Source: Schizochytrium sp. TIO01 (lineage: Eukaryota; Sar; Bigyra; Thraustochytrida; Thraustochytriidae). From it: a DNA stretch of 64,000 nt. The notes beneath the pieces are model-generated. The model worked only from the letters and a program-made list of their open reading frames with translations. It was not told where the DNA came from and searched no databases. Shown here one piece after another: positions 20,583-30,303 of the stretch. The stretch is from assembly GCA_004764695.1 (NCBI GenBank), contig SMSO01000037.1, positions 2,362,837 to 2,426,836 on the forward strand, read 5' to 3'. Numbering within the stretch: the stretch's first letter is position 1; every line of letters begins with the position of its first letter. The translations under genes were made by a program, and so were the position numbers.

Positions 20583-22409
20583 TTAGACACTCTGCTCCTG
20601 AGCCTTGGATACCGCAATCTCCATATCTTGGGCAGCCACCATAGCACCGTCCTCAGAGTGAGCCTCAACACGGCCAAGAAGCTCCGTCATAAAGACCATA
20701 AGCTCTCTCGGAGTAGACAACTTGGAAATAGCACCAGAAAAGTCTGCCTTAGAGACGTGTTTAAACAAGTCCTGAAAGCGTGGCTGATCCTGGTTTTGCG
20801 CGCCGGAGCCAGAGTTGCGCATGCGGCGCCTCTGTGCAGCAAGGAACCTACGTTCGGCCAGTTCCTCAAGCTGGAAGCGGCTCCAAGTCAAGTCACGCAC
20901 AAAATGGCGATCAAAGCGAGCCTCACGGACAATGCGGTCAGTCGAAAGATCCAGCGATGCGCGAGCATCTGGGAAGAAAAAGTGCAAACGACCCTGGTTC
21001 AAGACCTCATTTTTGCATACCTCGCGTGCAAAGACCTTGAGCGCGCCGGGGTACATGAGCGGGTCAAGAAGGCCAACCTCATCGAAGCAATCGCCAAAGA
21101 CTGCCATGCCCTGGAATCCGCAGGACTGGCACAGAGAGTCAATAAGCTCAAGCTTTTGCTGGGCAGAATGGCCAATGTGCAGTGCACGGATGCGCTCCGC
21201 AGTATCATCGAGCGAGAAGAGGCTGTTGAGGAGTGGCTCCACGAGGTCGGGGCGTGCATCTGCCACACGAAGAGGTGCGCAGAGTTCCTTGGCACGTGTC
21301 TGCTCCTGAGATCTGGAGCGCTTCTGCATGGCGACGCCTGCCAGGAGGCTGCTTGCTCCAACTCCAGCCCAAGTCATCTGTGTCTGGGACACCTCCGGCA
21401 ACAGCTGGCGCACTGAGTCCAGAATTGATGCGGCCGAATCGCTTGTGGACGAGTAGGTTCCTGAAAAACGCGACGGGGTCGAAGTTGCCGCGAAGTTGGG
21501 GCTCTCAAGCGAAGCAATGGATTGCTTGTCATCACTTCCAGAGTCCGTGAACATGCGTCGCAATCCAAGGGCTGCTGCACCAAGCGTGGTCACTACGACT
21601 CCCGCAGCTACCAGGGTTTTAATAACCGCCATGGAGGAAAATGCGATTGGCAAGAGCTTTGCACGGAGAGCATTCAATGTAGCCGAGTCCTCCCTGGTGT
21701 ACAGGTGTGCCAGAATGAGGAACTGTGTGGCACTGCGAGGGTTGTGAGAAAGTGCCTGCAAAATCATCTTGCCCTCAGGAGAACCTGTCACAACGTGTCG
21801 CATCATGTCATTGATGGCGAAGGAAATGACGCAATCTGCGAGATCGCCACTTGACCAGTTCTCGGCAAAGTTGGCGTCCCAGTTGTCGCGGTCCGCGCCA
21901 ATTGACTTCATGTACTGCTTCAGGCAGTCATTCATGTGTCCCGGTCGGCACAGATTCACCACAAACACGGGGCTCTTACCCTGCTCTAGCATACGTTCAT
22001 TGTACTCCTTGTACCGCTGCATCATCATCAGTCGGATCGTGGTCTTTCCTGACCCGCGCTTGCCGAAGAAGATGTACGTCATCTCCGAAGGGCGGAAACC
22101 CTGAAGATCTGAGAGCAGATAGAAAGCTCCAGACTGGAGAATAGACTTCTCAGCAGTTCGGTCCACGTAAGGGTTGTGGCTTAGGCCGAGCTTGGCGAGC
22201 ATCTTGCTGGTGCCAGCCACCACTTGCCTTGAGGCATCATTGCCGTCGTCGTCGTCGTCGTCGTCGTCGATGTGCCTGCTACTTACACCGCTTGCACCAG
22301 GCGTCAGCTGCCTAGGAAAGTTCTTCTTCTCTCGATCCTCCACATCCTCTTGCTGCTGCTGTTGATCGTACTTACTCTCGCCCATGGTGCCCGCTTCACT
22401 CTTTGGCAT
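20583..22409 (-). CDS. KAP-like P-loop NTPase with membrane segments inside the NTPase domain
   Basis: Intronless, about 608 residues from ATG 22409 (an ATG eight codons on, at 22385, has the stronger ACCATGG context) to TAA. An open frame continues upstream only from non-ATG codons. Numbering from a GTG at 22466: poly-Gln 35-39; poly-Asp 67-74; NPYVDRTAEKSILQSGAFYLL (99-118), a lead-in often seen before such NTPases; Walker A FGKRGSGKTT (134-143); hydrophobic helix about 272-301 and a weaker one about 364-380; Walker B-like MAVFGDCFDE (454-463); then a conserved-looking C-terminal ATPase half (LHFFFPDA, LTWSRFQLEELAERR). A P-loop split by transmembrane helices between Walker A and B is the hallmark of KAP NTPases (Kidins220, PifA), many of which act in signalling or defence at membranes. 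The function here is unknown. Codons are GC-rich compared with the kinase-like gene. Confidence 0.82.
   Translation of the reverse strand: MPKSEAGTMGESKYDQQQQQEDVEDREKKNFPRQLTPGASGVSSRHIDDDDDDDDGNDASRQVVAGTSKMLAKLGLSHNPYVDRTAEKSILQSGAFYLLSDLQGFRPSEMTYIFFGKRGSGKTTIRLMMMQRYKEYNERMLEQGKSPVFVVNLCRPGHMNDCLKQYMKSIGADRDNWDANFAENWSSGDLADCVISFAINDMMRHVVTGSPEGKMILQALSHNPRSATQFLILAHLYTREDSATLNALRAKLLPIAFSSMAVIKTLVAAGVVVTTLGAAALGLRRMFTDSGSDDKQSIASLESPNFAATSTPSRFSGTYSSTSDSAASILDSVRQLLPEVSQTQMTWAGVGASSLLAGVAMQKRSRSQEQTRAKELCAPLRVADARPDLVEPLLNSLFSLDDTAERIRALHIGHSAQQKLELIDSLCQSCGFQGMAVFGDCFDEVGLLDPLMYPGALKVFAREVCKNEVLNQGRLHFFFPDARASLDLSTDRIVREARFDRHFVRDLTWSRFQLEELAERRFLAAQRRRMRNSGSGAQNQDQPRFQDLFKHVSKADFSGAISKLSTPRELMVFMTELLGRVEAHSEDGAMVAAQDMEIAVSKAQEQSV
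22248..22269. repeat. GTC microsatellite encoding poly-Asp
   Basis: Perfect trinucleotide tract inside the KAP-like coding sequence (GAC/GAT on the coding strand), giving an eight-Asp run. Length polymorphism would be frame-neutral. Confidence 0.85.
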
Positions 22410-22757
22410 TCCCAAACTGCCCAAGACGCAAGCAACGCCAGATGGAATCACAGAGAATAGGCTCACTGATTAACTAACTGATAGGAAGGGCCCTTGGTGA
22501 ATACCCTCTGAGATGAAAGCTAGGGCAATGCCGTTTCGAAAGATTGAGGCACCCGCTTGCCTCTTCACGGAACGCTCCTCCTCGTTGCCGTCGTGCCGCA
22601 AACCCCGTTTGCTTCTCTCCTCGTCGTCTTTCTCTGCTTCCTTCTTTTACTTTGTGATTTCTTTCTTGCGATTTTTTTCAATTTCCTTGTTCTTGTATCT
22701 GTTTCTACTACCTATAGCTAGTACTTTTAATTACTGCTATGTAGGCTAGCTAGCCAG

Positions 22758-22784
22758 CTACCTACCTACCTACCTACCTACCTA
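22758..22784. repeat. (CCTA)n microsatellite
   Basis: Six or more tandem CCTA units following GCTAGCTAGC sequence. Both tetranucleotides recur across the window. Confidence 0.9.
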
Positions 22785-23461
22785 TTACTACCACTTTGTG
22801 CAGCAAGTCAGTATCGATCAGTCTAACGCAGTCAGTTTTTGAGATAATTGATGGATGAAGGAGTGGGTATAAGATTTAACGCATCCATCGGCCCATTCGA
22901 CTATCTATCATGATTGTTCATCGACCATAGCGCAATCAGTGAAAGCAGTCCAAGTCCAGAGGCTTTCCATGGATCTTGCTCTCTCAAAGAATACTAGTAG
23001 AGTATACTAGTTGCCACGACTACTATAAGGGCATAAGCCTATACCTACCTACTGATAATTGATACGCCAAAAGAAAGAATCTTACGCTAGCGTTAACCAT
23101 AATAGTTGAATAGATAGCAGTATAGACTTGCCTTTCGAGAGAGAGTAATTTGTAAACAAGCACTTAGCCGCATATCTAGACAGTACTAGTCCTATTCTAG
23201 TATATCTTTAAAATTAAAAAATTACACATTGTTTTCAAAGAGCTAACCAACACCTAGTGTTGAACCCTAGAGTAAAGAGCAAAATAAAATGAGGTGGATG
23301 AGGACTACTAGCGCCGCGCCTACTTTACATAGGTATTACTTCCTCGGAGGCAGACTATCTTGCTGCCCCACTAGTAGCTAGCGGCCCGGCCGCACCCGAA
23401 CCCGAACCCTGTCCAAGGTGACACGGAATGATTATCAACTTTTGTTTGTGACAAACTGATC

Positions 23462-23710
23462 ATGGGTTGTTCTCAAGGTGCTTCGCGAAAGAAAGAAGAA
23501 GAAGAAGAAGAAGAAGAAGATGAAGATGAAGATGAAGATGAAGAAGAAGAAGGCATGTTAAATATAACTCCACGTCCTGTGAGAAAACACCACTATTTTC
23601 TCATAATTGATAATGCTTCTCTGAAAAACAAAACAAAGAACTTTCAATTTTGTGTCGGTTTCAAAACTTGCTTAAAACGACAGACAGCATTGTCTAATCG
23701 GTTTAGCTAA
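23462..23710 (+). CDS. Possible small acidic protein (low support)
   Basis: 82-codon frame from a true ATG. It begins MGCSQGASRKK, where Gly2-Cys3 could allow lipid attachment, followed by a Glu/Asp run encoded by the GAA/GAT microsatellite and then an unremarkable basic tail. The microsatellite by itself creates an open frame, so this may be chance. Confidence 0.2.
   Translation: MGCSQGASRKKEEEEEEEEDEDEDEDEEEEGMLNITPRPVRKHHYFLIIDNASLKNKTKNFQFCVGFKTCLKRQTALSNRFS
23494..23552. repeat. (GAA)n/(GATGAA)n microsatellite
   Basis: About 59 bp of pure purine GAA repeats interleaved with GAT. Confidence 0.9.
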
Positions 23711-24398
23711 TCCCTTGTCATTCATCATCAAACAAACATCACCGAGGCCTAAGAATAGCTTCTACTAACTTTGTATGTTAGGTTGCTCTATTTCAAACTC
23801 CAGGTACTTTTGTTCACTCTCACTCAGAGAATAGTCCTATCAGTCCTCGTTGAAAAACGCTTGTCAATATCTGATGAAACTTGGAATAGCGTCATTCTAG
23901 CTCTGCCCATAGTCTAGCTCTGCCCATAGCAAACCTACTGCATCAGAGCCTTGTGTAAATCAAACAGCTTCAAAGCTCTTACTTTAAGGGCTTAGATGTT
24001 GTGCTCAACAAGCTCCCTCCTTGCACGTTCCTCGGAATGTGCCGTCGCTTTGGAGAGGAGAGTTCCTGTCTTTAGCAACAGTGGCTACCTATGTAGTACT
24101 GGTGCATTAGGACTTACTTATCTGCTACTAGAGGCTGAAGTAGATTTGCGCGATGTAATGATTCTTGTTATATGCAATAAGACTACCTAGCTCCTTCTAG
24201 AATAGTATCGCAGCCAGCCAGGTTCGGACAGAGCTTTTTTCTTCTCTTGCTAACACGAAGGGTGTCCTGAACGGGAATGTAATATAGATGACTCCTTCAA
24301 TTACATCACTATAACTGAGCTGCTATGTTGACCCACGCCAACATGGGATGGGGTTTCCCCATCGAAACATATTCCAAGCACATGTCTTATTACTTGTA

Positions 24399-24699
24399 GT
24401 CGCTTATCTTTGGTTTATATAAATACAAGAGCTACAGAAGTAAGCTCATCTACTGGGATAAACGGCCAACTATCTTTGCAATAGCTGCCTACTATCGCGG
24501 AGTTTTCTCAAACTTCGAACGTATATCTAGAAAAGTCAGAAGACTGAAAACCGAGCTCGACCAAATCTTTGCGTACTACAATACACAAAAGGAAGAAATG
24601 GACCTTGGAAGAGGAAGTATGTGCATATGTCCATATACAAAGTCAAAGAACTGTCAGGTTCAAGACGGCGCATATTACTCACAACGCCCTTTAGTTTGA
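24399..24699 (+). pseudogene. Coding-like fragment, probably part of the decayed family
   Basis: An open frame of about 100 codons without a start ATG ends at TGA 24697-24699. It reads like protein: YWDKRPTIFAIAAYYRG, a Lys/Arg-rich helix (RKVRRLKTELDQIF), and two close cysteines (SMCICPY). It lies 0.4 kb upstream of repeat copy 2 and in the orientation expected for a 5' part of that gene, so it may be an earlier portion of the same broken gene. No domain is recognised. Confidence 0.35.
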
Positions 24700-24869
24700 G
24701 ACATCAAAAGTTCCGTACTGTTCAGCTAGGGGGAGATATCATAGACTTAAGAAGGTATTTTGATCTTAGATCTTTTAGCAATCTGCTGACCTAGGGAATT
24801 AATCCCAAGGCAGATTGACTCATAATACATTTCATTGATCCAGACAAATACGATCTAGATTCTACATAA

Positions 24870-25133
24870 ATGGCGAGAATAGGATATTATTACTCAGATC
24901 GACAATCGAAGATTGTACGAACAAATGTAATAAAGGAAGGCTCTTTACCAAGCTTACATGAAACCCAAGGACACAAAGATATACTTAAGACAATGCGTAC
25001 GCATTCTGAAGTACGGCTATGCAACGTATCATTTTGGTTGCAGAATAGGAGAAGAGGTTCACTAAAAATACAACTTATGGGTGAAGATCTACATGAGGAG
25101 AACCCCAAGCCCCTCGTGATTGCTGAAAGATGA
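24870..25133 (+). pseudogene. Fragment upstream of repeat copy 2
   Basis: An 87-codon ATG frame ending at TGA just before repeat copy 2. The sequence beyond it, after stops, is homologous to the C-terminal region of the decayed gene at 3874-6080. It is most simply a piece of that pseudogene copy. No motif is recognised. Confidence 0.3.
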
Positions 25134-25536
25134 GTCTGATTAGCTTGAGATTGACTGTAAAGGCGAAGGCAAGAGGCTTGATGAAGGCTTCAAGAAGGCT
25201 GATTTAAGAGTTAGCGAACTACTGTCCTTAAGAATGAATTCCAGGACAGATGGATTCATGTAGTAATTAAGGAGATTAAGACATTTTTGAAAGGTGTTAG
25301 AGATAATCGATGGAGTTAGGTTAATTCAACCTCTACAACCATCGATTTAAGTTACACCATGCTTGGGTGTAGGTAATTCGTATGCGCACTTCTAGTTCTT
25401 GACTCCGCCAGCCACATGAATCTGGCTGCTTATTCTTGCTCTATTGTAAACCTTATGTCTACTGGAGTTGCACAAAAGGACGCCAACAACTCTAGCAATG
25501 TCTTGTCCACTAGTTCTTTCGATTGGAGATCTCAGC
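25128..25536 (+). repeat. Dispersed ~400-bp repeat, copy 2
   Basis: On the plus strand it encodes LEIDCKGEGKRLDEGFKKA, homologous to the LEVDCKDEGKSLDECFKKV end of copy 1. A TAG sits just before, and a one-base deletion relative to copy 1 runs the frame past the ancestral stop. Similarity continues into 3' flank as far as ATTGGAGATCTCAGC. Confidence 0.65.
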
Positions 25537-26300
25537 AATGATATCAATAAGTACTGAGATTACCAACCGCAGGGTCATGTAGACAAGACATTATCAGAGT
25601 TCTTGACACTCTATTTAAACTCCTAAACTATAAACATTTATACATGATGAGGATACAATCATCAAGCTCAAAGGTATGAGACCAAGGAAACTTGCATATG
25701 AAAATAAAAGTTATAAAGGATTTCGGTATTCTTCTCATTTGCCTAACGCACTAAAACAAATGCTCTGTAAAAATCTAAAGATTGAAAGTGCAGTACATAA
25801 TCCAAGGAAGATGCACGGGCAAGTCTACATCAGCAGTTGTAGAACTTGATTATTCTAATTCCTTGAATTCTGCGTAATAACAGATGGAGCTTGTCTTAAT
25901 CTCTTAATTAGAATATTAAGCAATCCACTTAGACGTTCATCTCAGATCGCTCATTCTGTAAGCCAGAGCTTACAATGCACTTTCCTAAGTTTCATCATGC
26001 TTCATTGTCTAAATCTTTACAGTTTAACCTCTGGCTTGTCTTAAGTTTACTTGTTTCTTCAACTATCGATTCATATTTTACCATACATAGTTCTAATGAA
26101 CTTGTATGTCCATGTTCAATTCTTGGCTACCTTGGATTCACAACCACGGTTTTGGCTGTCGAGTTCTGATCCTGTGAACGTCGTAGTTCTTTGAGAACTT
26201 AGACTGGCGTGGCACGAACCTGTGGAGCAATGTGTTTTCCACATATTGTTTCGAAAGGAGATGTCGGGTAACAATGTGTTTTCGTATAGCTTATATAGCT

Positions 26301-26690
26301 GCTGAGATCTCCAATTAAAGGGTCTAGTAGTAGACTTGTTATAGGCATTCCTTTGGAAAGACCTCATGGGTATAGCGTTTGCAATATAATAAAAGTAGAC
26401 ACCCAGACATGCATGGCTGAGAGGTGAATAACCAAAAGTGAGTCGCCGCATTCCCCGGAATCAAGTATGGTGTAATCTGCATTAATGGTTGAGACGTTGA
26501 GTTAACCGAACCCCGTCATTTCTGTCTAATAACAAAGTTCATGAATGTCATAGTTTCCCAATTTCGACACCGACTAGTCTGTCTTGGAATTCAATTCCCA
26601 AGGACAGCAGTTCGTTACCTCTTGAAACCAACCTTCTAAAATCCTTCATCAAGACTGTTGCCTTTATCTTTATAGTGAGCAGGTTCATCT
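26301..26690 (-). repeat. Dispersed ~400-bp repeat, copy 3
   Basis: Minus-strand relative of copies 1 and 2, with the same GCTGAGATCTCCAAT edge, AAGTATGGTGT block and protein-end block. The reading frame is broken by a stop (GGATTTTAGAAG) where copy 1 reads TGCTTTAAGAAG. Copies 2 and 3 are about 0.8 kb apart in inverted orientation. Confidence 0.6.
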
Positions 26691-27961
26691 CTTAGCAATA
26701 GTGTAGTGTAGATTTACTCAAATAAACATTATCTCAAGAGTTTCTAATTCATGATTTACTACTGTACCAAATACTCTGTTGAAAGTTCATTCCAGTCAGA
26801 ATATCAATGCCAGCGTTTTTGCTAAAAGGTTTATGTGCGCGATAATCAAAGAAGTAATATCATAAAGTCTGGTGCACTAAGCCACACAAGCAAGACTACA
26901 CTTTTCCTAAAAGTGCCAGTTGTCACGAATACAGAAGAAGCAAAATAAATGCATCTAGCCAAAATCAGAAGTAAAAGTTCGGGAGTGGCATAGCAATTTA
27001 ATCATGGAAGATATCCAAAAGTCAATGTTCCTAACATATTATTTAGTTTGAGTTCCAAGTTTAGTACATTTATATCTCACCAGCACGATGTCTTAATCTC
27101 GGGCAAGAATTTGGTGCAGCTTTTCTCTAGTTTGCTTTGTGCTTGATGAATCTCAAGTTTCAGGAGACTCGAAAGATTACAAAAGTTAGGCAGATCTATC
27201 TATTTGAGTGAAACTCCAAAAATGAAAAAACAATCAGCTAGAGCTAGATAGTATTGAAGAGAAGCTTGTGCTGTGAAGCGTGCAGAGGTAGTCTGATAAG
27301 GATGGCGAACTCAGGAGAAAGAGAAAGATGATGGTATATGACTTCTTGGGGTTTCGGGTCTGGATACAGGCAGGATGAATGTATCATGTCAGTCCAATCA
27401 ATACACAGGAGGTGTCGGACAGAAGAACTAAGCTAGCTTAGGTGAGGTAAGGTTAGGCAGTTGCTGTTTATTACTTCAATAGATACTAAAGGTTGCAAAT
27501 TCGCCCGACCTTCCATAATTTATTTCTCATAGATGGAATAGATGAATCGTTTGGACTGCTCTTCTTCAGAGTTCATATTTACAATAATGAATAGCTTCTG
27601 GGTTTCAAAGATTGGAAAACCCTCCAGATTCTTCGTATCAAGATCACCATTTGCTAGCATACTTCAGGGTCGCGCGTCATTCCTGCACAGCCCCACATCG
27701 AGAGTATGGCTTACTTTTTACTTACAAACTCCTCTTTCTTTTACAACGCTACTTTTCCTTTTTCTACTGACTAATGAGCAACCACAGTGACTTTTTACTT
27801 TGCAAATATTATAAAGAATTTTGAGCACTAGAAACAATGTTAAAAATGGAAATTACAGCGATATATGTACATGTTATGTAGGTTGGGATGAAGATAAGGT
27901 GTACAGAAATCCAATTCTTAATGGTATGCTGGTTGTACTGTAGAAACACTTTCTTTCCCGT
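26691..27961. other. Intergenic, nothing seen
   Basis: AT-rich region between repeat copy 3 and the 3' end of the Ada2-like gene. Only short frames without motifs. Confidence 0.5.
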
Positions 27962-29862
27962 TCACGGAAGAAGTCGAACGTCGACAACATCTCCGATCTT
28001 CTGAATCCGTAGGCGCATCTGATGCTGGTCTTGCTGACGCTCCTCCATGCCACACCTTGACTTCATCAATTCCACAGCCTGGCGAGTGATCTGCTCTAAC
28101 GCTACACGAGAAAGTCCAAGAATTTCGCATGCGGAAGAAATGTGAGGCAGAGAGTCTTCATTCTCGTCCAAACTAGGTGAAGTTGGAGACTTATTTGCAA
28201 GTGTGGGAGAGTTAGACGAGATAGAAAAGTCCACAGCACCTGTTTGACTTCGTGTGCGAAGAGTCCGTCGGCTGGAAGATCTTGACGCAGCAGCAGCCTG
28301 GGCAATTCGGGATGATGTACGGCGGCGTTTCGACACTGGGAATTCTGGCGATTAGTATAGTCACTAACTTCACTGCCAGAAGAGTCACTACATTCATTGC
28401 TATAATTGTCATCATCGTCTTCCTCAAGGTCTTGATCATCCTCAGCGTAGTTTACACGTGACTGACCGGCGCTTGCTTGTCGCCTGCTAGTTCTACGTGA
28501 CTGCACGGGGGTTTGCACACTTCGAGTACGTACTCTACCGCTCGGTGATCTTGCAGAAATGGCATCTGTCTGATTGTTGGCAGTAACAACATTCAGACGT
28601 TGATCAAGCTCAACCTCGTGCACTAAAGCTTGAATGATGGTTTCGTGTTGCTCAGGAGAGCTGAATACCTCCAAAGGACGCATCTGAGCGCGTATAATTC
28701 TCTCCGATCGATTTCCTCTGAGCCATTTTCGGTGTCGTTCTCGCCAGTCAACATAGTTACGTTCCTTTGCGAGTTGTTTTCGCCGCATGCGTTCGTCGAG
28801 TTTCTTATTGTATTGCTCAATAACACGGAGTTTAGCCAGAAGAGAGAGTCGGGGCAGAGAGCTCGCGTTGTAATCTGAGGGGGTGTGAAACCTTGTCAGA
28901 AGAGCTTGAACCTCTGGGATAGAAAATTGAAGATCGCAAAGCAAAAGTTCTGCCGTTTGTTGATACTCAATATCAAATTCATCACGGAGAGGCATGTATC
29001 CCACGAGATCAAGAGACACAGCATAGTCAGGGTCTCGGTGCTGAAATAATTTCGTATCATGCTGCTGGTGTTCTGAGCCATGAAATTGATTACAATGTAG
29101 AGCGCCTACCTCTGTGCCGGGTTCTTTTCCAGCTGACGAGGCGAAAATGTAGAACTGCAGATAGTGGTTTTTGACTTGCTCAGGAGATTTCTCGTCCCCA
29201 AGGTATTTAGAGACTGCCTCCCAATTATCCATTCCATGCAATTCAAGACCTTCCAGTAAATGAAGCTCGTCTTCAATCGTCCAGCCCTCACAAAATAGAT
29301 GTTGTTGAGGAGAGCTCATAACCCGGTAAGCGTGACCTGCTTGATGAGTTTCGTTGCCCTTTCCACGTGAAAAGCAGATAGGGCAGATGTAAATGTTTTC
29401 AGCCTTGGATTGTAGTTCCTGCTGTGTCAAACCACCAGCACTTTTCGGTTCTTTGTAAGCATTTAGCGAAGGGTTACCAGGCGTGTTGTTGGGGTTATTA
29501 TAGGTCGGCCCTTTGGATTGTAAGGGCTCTTTGGCAAGCTTTAGAACGCCATCTTCGTGGCAAGTGTGTACTACTTTGGAGGCCTGGGTGTGGTTGTTCT
29601 TAGTAGCAGCTGCATGAATGGATCTGTGTGAGTTTTCTGGGCTGCCTGTTGCAAACGGGTTATTCTGAGCTGCAGAGCAATCTTCGCACTTGAACCATGG
29701 TTGTGTTTTCACAATTTCAAGTTTACAGACTGCACAAAAACAGGGTTCTTCGGAAAAATTGACTCCAAAATCCTTCTCACGAAGCCGCCAGAGTCGGGAA
29801 AGCTTACGCACACGTTCCCTTTGCTCAAGGGCTGCGCGGTCCTCTTCTTGTTGCACCCTCAT
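27962..29862 (-). CDS. Ada2-like transcriptional adaptor (SAGA/HAT module), one intron
   Basis: Ada2 stimulates the Gcn5 acetyltransferase on nucleosomes. Exon 1 is 29862-28392 and exon 2 is 28335-27962 (TGA), giving 614 residues. The N-terminal ZZ zinc finger (CAVC at 43-46, CEDC at 59-62, CPIC at 160-163, then H173/H177 and HAYRVM) is split by roughly 95 low-complexity residues. A SANT domain follows at about 193-239 (GWTIEDELHLLEGLELHGMD, then NWEAVSKYLG). The Ada2-specific middle is present: HRDPDYAVSL, GYMPLRDEFDIEY, then AKLRVIEQYNKKLDERMRRK and a WRERHRKWLRG helix. Residues 440-550 are Arg/Ser-rich and acidic. The C-terminus (about 553-600) lies where SWIRM is found in Ada2, but I cannot recognise SWIRM with confidence. 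Exon 1 alone would continue into the wrong frame past the intron. Confidence 0.88.
28336..28391 (-). other. Spliceosomal intron of the Ada2-like gene
   Basis: 56-nt intron, T|GTAGTG...TTCCCAG|TG, with a near-perfect TACTAAT branch site 16 nt before the acceptor. Removal joins the two frames exactly (phase 1) and replaces the spurious C-terminus of exon 1 with the basic SKRRRTSSR sequence. Without splicing the frames are incompatible. Other donors are possible, but this one fits the phase. Confidence 0.75.
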
Positions 29863-29937
29863 CTTTCTTTTTGGCTCTTGCTCGCTTTACCATGTTTATG
29901 GTTTGAAAAGTTGGTGAAATGTTTATTTCTAGTGTAG

Positions 29938-30204
29938 ATGTTATTGGCAAAATCCTCTTCCCGACAGGAATGGTCAGATCAGACCGACTGCAATGAAAAG
30001 ATCCAAAGCTTTCGCTCAAAAATTAACACCAAGAGGCCTATAATAGTAAGGATGCTGTTCTCAGACACGAACTATGAAAAGTGGAGGACTTTGGCACTTA
30101 TTAGCGAGGATGAGACGCCACTTCGAGATGAAACGATTGATCGAATTCTTAGATTGTACATGTTATATATATTCTTGTGTTTTGTTTTTGTTCCTGTTAA
30201 TTAA
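29938..30204 (+). CDS. Possible small ORF divergent from the Ada2-like gene
   Basis: 88-codon ATG frame starting 75 bp from the Ada2-like start on the opposite strand, so the two could share a promoter. It contains protein-like sequence (RPIIVRMLFSDTNYEKW, LALISEDETPLRDETIDRIL) and then a hydrophobic AT-rich tail that may be non-coding read-through. It could be the first exon of a gene or chance. No family is recognised. Confidence 0.25.
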   Translation: MLLAKSSSRQEWSDQTDCNEKIQSFRSKINTKRPIIVRMLFSDTNYEKWRTLALISEDETPLRDETIDRILRLYMLYIFLCFVFVPVN

Positions 30205-30263
30205 TAATGAATATATATTGATGTGAAGTACAGCCTGAGCATGTGATATTCTTTTGGCTTCAG

Positions 30264-30265
<2 letters not shown>

Positions 30266-30303
<38 letters not shown>
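30266..30303. repeat. (TTA)n microsatellite
   Basis: About 12 perfect TTA units. Confidence 0.9.

Larger units (their letters stand above)
22410..24398. other. Intergenic region with CCTA and GAA microsatellites
   Basis: 5' flank of the KAP-like gene, then about 1.9 kb without a supported gene. It holds a CCTA array (22758-22784) and a GAA/GAT array (23494-23552). Confidence 0.5.

Noticed and set aside
20541-21416. 291-codon plus-strand open frame
   Set aside because: It is antisense to the KAP-like gene, whose Walker motifs are on the minus strand. GC-rich codons there leave the opposite strand open by chance.
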